Assembly: GCF_008830185.1 (NCBI RefSeq)
Contig: NZ_WAGX01000004.1
Coordinates: 806,001 to 870,000 of the forward strand
Direction: 5' to 3'
Length of the DNA stretch: 64,000 nt
Source: Candidatus Galacturonatibacter soehngenii
GTDB lineage: Bacteria; Bacillota; Clostridia; Lachnospirales; Lachnospiraceae
Shown: piece after piece, positions 10,736 through 17,701 of the stretch
Layout: every line of letters begins with the position of its first letter
How positions within the stretch are numbered: position 1 is the stretch's first letter
Notes under the pieces: generated by a model
Database searches by the model: none
Seen by the model: only the letters and a program-made list of their open reading frames with translations
What the model was told of the DNA's origin: nothing
Position numbers and translations under genes: made by a program

Positions 10736-12049
10736 TCAATTCAAAATTACCGCTTCTATAAAATCGCGTCCGCTTGATTTTACAATATCTGTTTTCACTT
10801 GTAAAGTATTTTCAAACTCTGATAATGTGATATCATCTAAAAATACATCTTCTCCACTTCTTAATACATTACAAGGAAGCAAAAGCTTATCTCCTAAATC
10901 CTTTCCCTTTAACTGGCTAATTAAATCTTGCCCCGTCAAAAGACCAGATACTGTGATTTTGGGTCCAAAAAAATGATTGATAATGCGGTACACTTGTATG
11001 GTAAGATTCGGAAACTTTACTTTTAGTTGCTCTGTCATTTTCTTAATATAAGGATATGCCGAGACACCTGTTGCAATACTAACAAAACGTTTCTTATCAT
11101 CCCCTACTAAACCTTTGTATTCCGCTTCAAATTCTTCTAACAAAAGTTTGACCATACCAACCCCATTTTCTAGTTGAACATAGCCATCATATACCGAAGA
11201 ATCGGGAAATTCTTCCTCAGCCATAATATACCACTCATCTCCTGCATGTACAAAATGAGTGCCGTACTCTTTGTATATTTTTTCCTGCCATCCATGAATT
11301 TGCTTAAGAACTAATGCACTATCTTCTTTTGAAAAAGCTTCAAGAGGCTCTAGTTGATTTCTAAATTTCGTCAAGCCAACTGGAACAACAGAAACACTTT
11401 TTAAATGCGGAATGTATTTTGTTAAGTCAGCTATACTTCGGTCTAGCTCTTTACCATCATTCATTCCTTTACACAATACAATTTGTCCATTCATTTCTAC
11501 TTCGGCTTCAAAAAGCTTGTCTACCTTCTTTAGCGCATCTCCTGCAAAGCGATTATGAAGCATCTTACATCTTAACTCTGGATTCGTGGTATGAAAGGAT
11601 ACGTTAATTGGTGAAAGCTTATATTCAATGATTCGATTGATATCTTTTTCACTCATATTTGTTAAGGTAACATAGTTTCCTTGTAAGAAAGATAGCCTAG
11701 AATCATCATCCTTAAAGTATAAGGTATCTCTCATTCCCTTTGGCATCTGGTCTATAAAGCAAAAAACACATTTGTTATGGCACGATTTATAATCATCCAT
11801 CAAACCATTTTCAAATTCAATTCCGATGTCTTCACCAAAATCCTTTTCAATTTCTAATTCCCATTCCTCACCGTTTACTTTCCCTACTAACATGAGAATG
11901 TATTCATCTTCAATTAGATACTGATAATCAAACACATCCTCTATTTCTTTATCATTGATGGCAATCAGACGGTCACCCACTTCAAGTTCTAGCTCTTGTG
12001 CTATACTTCCTGGTACAATACGACTGATAACATGCCCTTTTTTATTCAT
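10736..12049 (-). CDS. PDZ plus radical SAM DUF512-family protein
   Basis: 437 residues. Residues 1-65 resemble a PDZ-like domain (GSIAQELELEVGDRLIAIND). A cysteine cluster CHNKCVFC follows, a CxxxCxxC pattern as in radical SAM enzymes, then the DUF512 C-terminal domain. The substrate is not established. Start chosen at ATG 12047-12049 (MNKKGHVISR) because AAGGAG lies just upstream; a longer frame to 12082 would run into the flanking repeat region. It sits upstream of der, an arrangement common in clostridia, suggesting a housekeeping role, but this is inference. Confidence 0.88.
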   Translation of the reverse strand: MNKKGHVISRIVPGSIAQELELEVGDRLIAINDKEIEDVFDYQYLIEDEYILMLVGKVNGEEWELEIEKDFGEDIGIEFENGLMDDYKSCHNKCVFCFIDQMPKGMRDTLYFKDDDSRLSFLQGNYVTLTNMSEKDINRIIEYKLSPINVSFHTTNPELRCKMLHNRFAGDALKKVDKLFEAEVEMNGQIVLCKGMNDGKELDRSIADLTKYIPHLKSVSVVPVGLTKFRNQLEPLEAFSKEDSALVLKQIHGWQEKIYKEYGTHFVHAGDEWYIMAEEEFPDSSVYDGYVQLENGVGMVKLLLEEFEAEYKGLVGDDKKRFVSIATGVSAYPYIKKMTEQLKVKFPNLTIQVYRIINHFFGPKITVSGLLTGQDLISQLKGKDLGDKLLLPCNVLRSGEDVFLDDITLSEFENTLQVKTDIVKSSGRDFIEAVILN

Positions 12050-12101
12050 AATATTACTCCTTGATTTTTCTGCTGCGAGCACTTAGTACGAACGTACTCA
12101 A

Positions 12102-12465
12102 TTTTCTTTTGATAAGTACGCTATAAAAAGCATAGAACGCTTTTTATACCACTCTAGAACTTCGTTCTCTCGTTAACTTATCAAGAAAATCAAATGGCTG
12201 CTTCGCATCCGCTTGATTTTCTTTTGATAAGTACGCTATAAAAAGCATAGAACGCTTTTTATACCACTCCAGAACTTCGTTCTCTCGTTAACTTATCAAG
12301 AAAATCAAATGGCTGCTTCGCATCCGCTTGATTTTCTTTTGATAAGTACGCTATAAAAAGCATAGAACGCTTTTTATACCACTCCAGAACTTCGTTCTCT
12401 CGTTAACTTATCAAGAAAATCAAATGGCTGCTTCGCATCCGCTTGATTTTCTTTTGATAAGTTAT
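12102..12465. repeat. Three tandem copies of a 115-bp palindrome-rich repeat
   Basis: Three near-identical units (12111-12225, 12226-12340, 12341-12455) with a fourth copy starting and breaking off at about 12462. The only difference I see between units is CTCTAG in unit 1 versus CTCCAG in units 2 and 3. Each unit can fold into several hairpins: TATAAAAAGC with GCTTTTTATA (10 bp), AGAAC with GTTCT, an enclosing GATAAGT with ACTTATC, and a joining GAAAATCAA with TTGATTTTC (9 bp). No spacers or protein-coding frame. Function unknown. Confidence 0.92.
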
Positions 12466-12500
12466 ATCATACACAAATTAAGAATAAAAAGCAATAAATC

Positions 12501-12529
12501 TTGACGTTCTTTCCTTTGGATGTTATAAA
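12501..12529 (+). promoter_or_regulatory. Sigma-A promoter for prs
   Basis: TTGACG (12501-12506), a 17-base spacer and TATAAA (12524-12529), about 55 bases before the prs start codon. Confidence 0.7.
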
Positions 12530-12584
12530 TGAAAGGTAATTAATTTATATATTTACCTTATATATTTCATTTCGGAGGAAAACT

Positions 12585-13763
12585 ATGCCTAATCTTGCTT
12601 TATTTGAAAGTTCAATTCCCGTTGCACCGTTAAAGATCGCATCTTTAGAAGGTTGCATGGAGTTGGCATCTAATGTTAACAACTATATGATAGAATTTAG
12701 AAATAACATGAAATCGGACTTAACAAGTCATTTAATAAAAGGTTACAAAGAGCCAACATATTTAGCAAAATGTGCCTGCCCTCGTTTTGGTACTGGTGAG
12801 GCAAAAGGTGCTTTCTATGAATCAATTCGTGGAGCTGATCTTTTTATCATGGTCGATGTATGTAATTATAGTTTAACCTATACGGTGTGTGGACATACCA
12901 ACCATATGTCACCAGATGACCATTATCAAGATTTAAAGAGAATCATTTCTGCTGCAACAGGTAAGGCTCATCGCATTAACGTTATTATGCCATTCTTATA
13001 TGAAGGAAGACAGCACAAACGTACGAAGCGTGAATCCTTGGACTGCGCAATTGCATTAGAAGAATTGATTGAAATGGGTGTAACTAACATTATTACGTTT
13101 GATGCACATGACCCACGTGTACAAAATTCCATTCCTTTAAATGGTTTTGATAATTTTACAGCATATTATCAGTTTGTAAAGGCTTTGCTTCGCGCTGAAA
13201 AGGACTTGAAAATTGATAATGAACATTTAATGATAATTAGTCCTGATGAAGGAGCGATGCATAGAGCGGTTTATCTATCTAATGTGTTAGGCGTTGACAT
13301 GGGAATGTTTTATAAGCGTCGTGATTATTCTACGATTGTAAATGGGAAAAATCCTATTGTAGCACATGAATTCTTAGGTGATAGTGTTGAAGGAAAAGAT
13401 GTTATTATCATTGATGACATGATATCTTCCGGTGAAAGTATGCTTGATGTAGCAAAACAATTAAAGGAACGTAAAGCGAACCGTATTTTTATCTTTTCTA
13501 CCTTTGGTTTATTTACAGATGGCTTATCTAAGTTTGATGAATATTATGAAAAAGGCTACATCAATCGAGTAGTAACCACTGATTTAATTTATCGTACACC
13601 AGATATTTTATCAAAGGAATATTATCTAGAAGCAAAAATGAGTAAGTTCTTGGCTACCATTATAGATAGTTTAAATCATGACATTCCAATCGGTCATGTG
13701 TTAAGCCCTACTGAGAAGCTTCATAATGTTATAGATAAATACAGAAGAAACATAACATTCTAA
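12585..13763 (+). CDS. prs: Ribose-phosphate pyrophosphokinase, long divergent form
   Basis: Makes PRPP from ribose-5-phosphate and ATP for nucleotide, histidine and tryptophan synthesis. The PRPP-binding loop is clear (VIIIDDMISSGESM), as is a DAHDP segment corresponding to the catalytic-loop/ATP region. At 392 residues it is about 75 longer than the classical 315-residue enzyme and the N-terminus does not match the usual FSGN motif; long variants of this type occur in clostridia. ATG follows CGGAGG. Single-gene unit with its own promoter and a terminator. Classical feedback regulation should not be assumed. Confidence 0.87.
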   Translation: MPNLALFESSIPVAPLKIASLEGCMELASNVNNYMIEFRNNMKSDLTSHLIKGYKEPTYLAKCACPRFGTGEAKGAFYESIRGADLFIMVDVCNYSLTYTVCGHTNHMSPDDHYQDLKRIISAATGKAHRINVIMPFLYEGRQHKRTKRESLDCAIALEELIEMGVTNIITFDAHDPRVQNSIPLNGFDNFTAYYQFVKALLRAEKDLKIDNEHLMIISPDEGAMHRAVYLSNVLGVDMGMFYKRRDYSTIVNGKNPIVAHEFLGDSVEGKDVIIIDDMISSGESMLDVAKQLKERKANRIFIFSTFGLFTDGLSKFDEYYEKGYINRVVTTDLIYRTPDILSKEYYLEAKMSKFLATIIDSLNHDIPIGHVLSPTEKLHNVIDKYRRNITF

Positions 13764-13778
13764 TAAATTTAAGACAAC

Positions 13779-13823
13779 AAAGCGGCCAATTTCTATTCCT
13801 TATTGAATGAATTTGGTCGCTTT
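13779..13823. terminator. Terminator between prs and the convergent HD-GYP gene
   Basis: AAAGCGGCCAATTT and AATTTGGTCGCTTT pair across a 16-18 base loop. The hairpin is flanked by T-rich DNA on the prs side and A-rich DNA on the other, so it may serve both genes. Confidence 0.7.
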
Positions 13824-13854
13824 ACTTTACAACTCTTACTTATTTCATATTTCT

Positions 13855-15123
13855 TTATCCTTTAAATCGAAAAAATGCTTCGTATTTTTCATTTGCCATC
13901 CTTTGGGATTTCTCACGAAGCTCTTTTATCATTTGTAAGTTATGAATCAAAATATCGACTATCTCTTTATCCAGTGCATTATTCTGCACCATATTATTTA
14001 ATACTTTAATCGATTGTTCGTCATCCATTCCTAAGCGATAAGGCCTATCTTCCGTTATCGCTGTAAAAACATCCGCTACTGCCATAATACGGGCTCCTGT
14101 TGATAATCCATCTCCTTTTATATGAAATGGATAACCACTTCCATCTAATCTTTCATGGTGGTATGCGGCCCATTCTTTAATCTCTTCAAAACCTGGTATG
14201 GAATCAAGTAACTGATAGGTATAATATGTATGAGATCTCATTTCATTAAACTCATCCATAGTAAGGCTTCCTGGCTTTTCTAAAATATCATTACTGATTA
14301 CAAGCTTTCCTAAATCATGTAAATACCCAGCTACCAACATCATTTTACATTGAATACTTGTAAAACCTTTTAACTTTGCTAGTTGATAAGCAATGTTCGC
14401 CACTCCTGCTGAATGCTTTGCGGTAAACCTACTTCGAAAGTCAATGATACGAGAAAACAAAAGTGTTATTTCAATGACATCATCTATATCCAGTAAATCC
14501 ATATGAAATTGCTCAATATCTATTCTATTAACTGGATAACTTGACATCAAGTCAAGCCATGTATATTCTTCAACACTTAATTCCTCTAGTGCCTCAATAA
14601 CTCCTGCGACAAATACACTATCTTTGTTCGCTTTTATTGTAGCAAGGATATGAGGCAGCTGCGTTAAAATATTTTTATCTTTTTTTATCATAGTACATAC
14701 ACGATCTGCTAGATGTATGATATGACTTCCAAACGATACTCTCTCTCCCTGGTGACTTGTTCCTTTTCCATGATTCCACGGTAAGTGATGATATTTGATA
14801 ATCAATGCTAAGTCTTGTATTGGTCTACATTCTTGCATTAATTTTGCTCCAATAAAGGCATGATTATCAATATTCATTGGCTCTTTCTCAATAAATTCCA
14901 GACGTTTATCACTTGACAAAGCACCAATATCATGTACTAAGCCAGCTAAAAAAATATCTCTTTGTTCTTCCAATGGCAAGCCTAATTTCTTTGCTAATCG
15001 AAAGGAAAGGTACGCTACTTGCTGATGATGATTGGAAAGCAGCGGCGAAACTAAATCTTGTGCATTTGAAATGCTTTTTAATAGTGCGAATAAATTAATT
15101 CTTATTTCATCCAATTGAACCAC
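13855..15123 (-). CDS. Tandem HD / HD-GYP domain protein (probable cyclic-di-nucleotide phosphodiesterase)
   Basis: 422 residues with two HD-type domains. The first is plain (HD at residues 64-65, HH at 112-113). The second is a full HD-GYP domain (HD at 269-270, HHERLDGSGYP at 322-332, ADVFTAITEDRPYR), the signature of cyclic di-GMP phosphodiesterases. No receiver, membrane or sensory segment is seen, so it is likely cytosolic. The start is GTG at 15121-15123, preceded by GAGG at seven bases. It is transcribed alone, downstream of the desulfoferrodoxin terminator. Whether the first HD domain is catalytic is unclear. Confidence 0.88.
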   Translation of the reverse strand: MVQLDEIRINLFALLKSISNAQDLVSPLLSNHHQQVAYLSFRLAKKLGLPLEEQRDIFLAGLVHDIGALSSDKRLEFIEKEPMNIDNHAFIGAKLMQECRPIQDLALIIKYHHLPWNHGKGTSHQGERVSFGSHIIHLADRVCTMIKKDKNILTQLPHILATIKANKDSVFVAGVIEALEELSVEEYTWLDLMSSYPVNRIDIEQFHMDLLDIDDVIEITLLFSRIIDFRSRFTAKHSAGVANIAYQLAKLKGFTSIQCKMMLVAGYLHDLGKLVISNDILEKPGSLTMDEFNEMRSHTYYTYQLLDSIPGFEEIKEWAAYHHERLDGSGYPFHIKGDGLSTGARIMAVADVFTAITEDRPYRLGMDDEQSIKVLNNMVQNNALDKEIVDILIHNLQMIKELREKSQRMANEKYEAFFRFKG

Positions 15124-15317
15124 CCCGGTACCTCAAACATTTATCAAACTGTAGTGCAGTTAACATTTACTGCATTTTTCTATCATAACCTAAAATTGTC
15201 TTTGAGTAAATACAAAAAAGGAAGATTTTTGTCGATTTTCTCATGTTTAGCGGTCATCCCAAATAGATGTTCAATCAACAGGTAAAGTGGTAAATCATTT
15301 TACTTGACACAACGAAA

Positions 15318-15343
15318 ATAGGTGCGATTTTACTCGCACCTAT
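15318..15343 (-). terminator. Terminator after desulfoferrodoxin
   Basis: ATAGGTGCGA and TCGCACCTAT form a perfect 10-bp stem with a six-base loop; on the minus strand it is followed by TTTTCG. About 45 bases past the stop codon of the desulfoferrodoxin gene. Confidence 0.8.
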
Positions 15344-15387
15344 CTAAAATATCTATTATTTTATAATAAAAATCCTACGTAAATTTT

Positions 15388-15771
15388 TTATACTTCTTTT
15401 TTCCACAAACCATGGAGATTACAATACTCGTATGCGGCTATTGCTTTCTCATCATGAAGTGTAAACTTTGCTTTTGGCTTGTCATCAGGAGTTAAATATT
15501 TCATTTGGAATCCCTTATCAGTCTCCAAATAAATCCATTGAATATAGTGTTCTGGTGTCATTGGATGTTCTACACTACCTATCTCTACCGTAACGACATC
15601 CTTTTCAATGGTTACTACAGGAACATGCTTCTCTGTTGCTGCATCCACTGTATTCGGAACAACCTGAGTCATTTTATCTCCACAACAGACCAAAGGAGCA
15701 CCTGACTCATTAATAAATGTAATTAAATTACCACAATGCTTACAAACATAAAACTTAGGCTCTTTCTTCAT
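15388..15771 (-). CDS. dfx: Desulfoferrodoxin (superoxide reductase, two-iron type)
   Basis: Reduces superoxide to hydrogen peroxide without making oxygen, typical of anaerobes. The 127 residues contain an N-terminal desulforedoxin knuckle (Cys9, Cys12, Cys28, Cys29) and the C-terminal catalytic Fe(His4Cys) domain with EKHVP (Lys and His), EHPMTPEHYIQW and the final CNLHGLW. ATG with AGGAGG upstream. A rubredoxin, the usual electron donor, lies 116 bases upstream on the same strand. Confidence 0.95.
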   Translation of the reverse strand: MKKEPKFYVCKHCGNLITFINESGAPLVCCGDKMTQVVPNTVDAATEKHVPVVTIEKDVVTVEIGSVEHPMTPEHYIQWIYLETDKGFQMKYLTPDDKPKAKFTLHDEKAIAAYEYCNLHGLWKKEV

Positions 15772-15803
15772 TCACATTTCCTCCTTGACATTCCACATTT
15801 TAA

Positions 15804-15874
15804 ACAAGCGAAGTGGTTATCCACTTCACTTGTTCTAGTTCATGACAGATGAAGCAGCAAGCCGCTTCATCTGT
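15804..15874 (-). other. Two hairpins between rubredoxin and desulfoferrodoxin genes
   Basis: 15804-15833 folds with ACAAG/CTTGT and AAGTGG/CCACTT arms around TTAT. 15845-15874 has a perfect 11-bp stem (ACAGATGAAGC with GCTTCATCTGT). Neither has a T-run, so they look more like mRNA-processing or stability elements than terminators. Confidence 0.6.
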
Positions 15875-15887
15875 CTCAATGTTACGA

Positions 15888-16043
15888 TTAAATTTCAGTA
15901 AATGCGTCTTTACCTAATCCACAAACTGGGCAAACCCAATCTTCTGGGACATCTTCCCATGCGGTTCCTGGAGCAATTCCTCCGTCTGGATCACCCACTT
16001 CTGGGTCATATACATAACTACAAGGACATTCATATTTACTCAT
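15888..16043 (-). CDS. Rubredoxin with an unusual Cys-Pro-Cys first knuckle
   Basis: A 51-residue one-electron carrier. The second metal knuckle is canonical ([10 protein letters not shown], Cys38 and Cys41), and [25 protein letters not shown] is the standard core. The first knuckle reads YECPCSY, with Cys6 and Cys8 separated by one residue instead of the usual two (CxxCGY). ATG at 16041-16043 with GGAGGTG upstream. Same strand as and just upstream of dfx, so it probably feeds electrons to it. Confidence 0.9.
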   Translation of the reverse strand: MSKYECPCSYVYDPEVGDPDGGIAPGTAWEDVPEDWVCPVCGLGKDAFTEI

Positions 16044-16100
16044 TCCAAACACCTCCATTTTATTAATTGCTATGCTAGCATTTTCAATTTAGCAAGTCTC

Positions 16101-16109
16101 ATTATACCA
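16101..16109 (-). promoter_or_regulatory. Extended -10 promoter for rubredoxin-dfx
   Basis: On the minus strand TGGTATAAT (TGn plus a perfect TATAAT), about 60 bases before the rubredoxin start. No good -35 box is seen, which fits an extended -10 promoter. Confidence 0.5.
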
Positions 16110-16152
16110 TAAAAACGAAAAAAATGGTATATATTTGCCAAATATTTCGCTT

Positions 16153-17007
16153 TCATTTTTTTAAGCTTAAAAAGGCAGCTAAGTTTCCTCTTAGACCTTT
16201 AGAGGCTCTATGGGAAAACAACAACTCAGGGTTACAACACGTACAAATATTTGAAATCGAAATATTTTCCTTTTTTATACCTGCATCCCTTAATACATAT
16301 TCATTTGCTTTCCATAAATCAAGCTGATACTTATTATTATCTTTTTTATAACAAATATCCATAAATTTCTTTTGTTCGAAATTTTTTTTAAATTCTTCGG
16401 CTACATCCTCACTTACTTCATAACAATCAAGGCAAATAGAGGGACCAATTGCAGCTACAACATCCTCTGGCATCGTACCATATTGTTCATGCATCTTTTC
16501 AAGAGTCTTTTTTCCAATTTGATTCACGGTTCCTCGCCATCCTGAATGACTAAGGCCAATTGCATTATGAATTGGATCTACAAAATACAACGGAACACAA
16601 TCGGCATAAAATGTTACGAGGGTTACGCTAGGATCATTTGTAATAAATCCATCTATATCTGTATAATCCCTTTCTTTTATAATCCCTTTTCCGCGGTCAT
16701 TCTTTGTTACAACTCGTATATTGGTTGTATGTGTTTGATAGGATAGAACTAGACTTTCATATTCAACCCCTAAAGCATTCGTTATTCTTTTGTAATTTTC
16801 TATTACAGACTCTTCTTCATCTCCTCTGGTAAAGCTTAGATTCATAGTTTTTAAGTGTTCCTTACTTACTCCTCCTAGCCTTGTGGAAAAGCCATGTATT
16901 ACCTTATTCGTCTTTTCTATATTTTGAAAGAATAAATATGGTACTCCATTATTTATTCTTACGTTTATATCACTTTGATTTGTTTTCCTTACAAAATTTA
17001 GTTCCAT
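16153..17007 (-). CDS. pgeF: YfiH/PgeF-family purine nucleoside phosphorylase (laccase domain)
   Basis: 284 residues of the multicopper-polyphenol-oxidase-like family, members of which act on purine nucleosides or edit peptidoglycan precursors. Metal-site residues are visible in SYQTHT, LSHSGWRGT and the C-terminal CTCCNPELLFSHR. The N-terminal 25 residues are not conserved in the family. ATG with GAGAGG. Last gene of the rplS-to-pgeF group, 14 bases after yraN. Which activity this copy has cannot be told from sequence. Confidence 0.88.
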   Translation of the reverse strand: MELNFVRKTNQSDINVRINNGVPYLFFQNIEKTNKVIHGFSTRLGGVSKEHLKTMNLSFTRGDEEESVIENYKRITNALGVEYESLVLSYQTHTTNIRVVTKNDRGKGIIKERDYTDIDGFITNDPSVTLVTFYADCVPLYFVDPIHNAIGLSHSGWRGTVNQIGKKTLEKMHEQYGTMPEDVVAAIGPSICLDCYEVSEDVAEEFKKNFEQKKFMDICYKKDNNKYQLDLWKANEYVLRDAGIKKENISISNICTCCNPELLFSHRASKGLRGNLAAFLSLKK

Positions 17008-17021
17008 TTAAAAGCCTCTCT

Positions 17022-17387
17022 TTAATCACAATATTCAAATGCATTTTCATAAAGCTTTATTTCATTGCCTAAAATTGCTACAACATCAAAACAGCAGGGT
17101 GTATCCATAGAGTATTTCTGTTTCATCATATAGTAAGTGGCTGTTTTGCAAATCTTTCTTTGCTTTTGAAAGGTAACGGCTTCCTGTGGTAAACCTGCCA
17201 CTGCATTGCTTCGATATTTCACTTCTATAAATCGAAGATAACCATCTTTTTTAGCAATGATATCTATCTCTCCCAGTCTACATTGAAAATTATGTTGTAT
17301 CACTTCATATCCTTCGGCACGTAAATAAATCGCAGCAATATTCTCATAATCATCTCCAATATATCTCTTATTCAAATCATTCTCCAC
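17022..17387 (-). CDS. yraN: YraN/UPF0102 endonuclease-like protein
   Basis: 121 residues with the restriction-endonuclease-like core: GEIDIIAKKDG and FIEVKYRSN supply the D...ExK pattern typical of PD-(D/E)XK folds. The biological role is not established. ATG with AGGTGGAG. Four bases after the ylqH-like gene, in the conserved rnhB-ylqG-ylqH-yraN order seen in Firmicutes. Confidence 0.92.
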   Translation of the reverse strand: MENDLNKRYIGDDYENIAAIYLRAEGYEVIQHNFQCRLGEIDIIAKKDGYLRFIEVKYRSNAVAGLPQEAVTFQKQRKICKTATYYMMKQKYSMDTPCCFDVVAILGNEIKLYENAFEYCD

Positions 17388-17391
17388 CTAA

Positions 17392-17697
17392 CTATTCTTT
17401 TAAATCTAGTTTTCGCTTTAATTGATCCATCTCATCAATAAACACCAATACATCCGCTACCACTTCGTAAAGTTCAGGTGGAATCATATCTCCTACTGAG
17501 AGGCTAGAAAGCGAAGCTGATAATTTTTCATCTTTATGGATTGGCACATTTTCTTTTGAAGCCACCTCAAGAATCTTATCAGCAAGGTAACCTTTACCAG
17601 AAGCAATTACTTTTGGTGCATTATCTTCTGGATTATACGCAAGTGCTACTGCTGTTTTGTTTTGATTTGATTGAGTCTCATTCGCGCTCTTTTTCAT
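17392..17697 (-). CDS. FlhB C-terminal-domain-like protein (YlqH type)
   Basis: 101 residues matching only the cytoplasmic switch domain of the FlhB/YscU export-apparatus family: TAVALAYNPEDNAPKVIASGKG near residues 15-36 and the VPIHKDEKL segment. The autocleavage motif NPTH of true FlhB is replaced by NPED, so self-cleavage as in FlhB is not expected. No membrane helices. It lies four bases after the FliK-like gene; in Bacillus the equivalent pair is ylqG-ylqH. Function unknown. Confidence 0.86.
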   Translation of the reverse strand: MKKSANETQSNQNKTAVALAYNPEDNAPKVIASGKGYLADKILEVASKENVPIHKDEKLSASLSSLSVGDMIPPELYEVVADVLVFIDEMDQLKRKLDLKE

Positions 17698-17701
17698 TGT
17701 A

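Larger units (their letters stand above)
12050..12584. other. Intergenic region between the divergent DUF512 and prs genes
   Basis: 535 bases with no credible gene. It holds the 115-bp tandem repeat array (12102-12465), an isolated AGTACG-AA-CGTACT dyad at 12091-12104, and the prs promoter. Confidence 0.85.

Noticed and set aside
12102-12465. Possible CRISPR array
   Set aside because: Units are contiguous 115-bp direct repeats with no variable spacers and no cas genes nearby.
17392-17697. Type III secretion export gate gene
   Set aside because: Only the switch domain is present, the NPTH cleavage site is missing and there are no other secretion genes.
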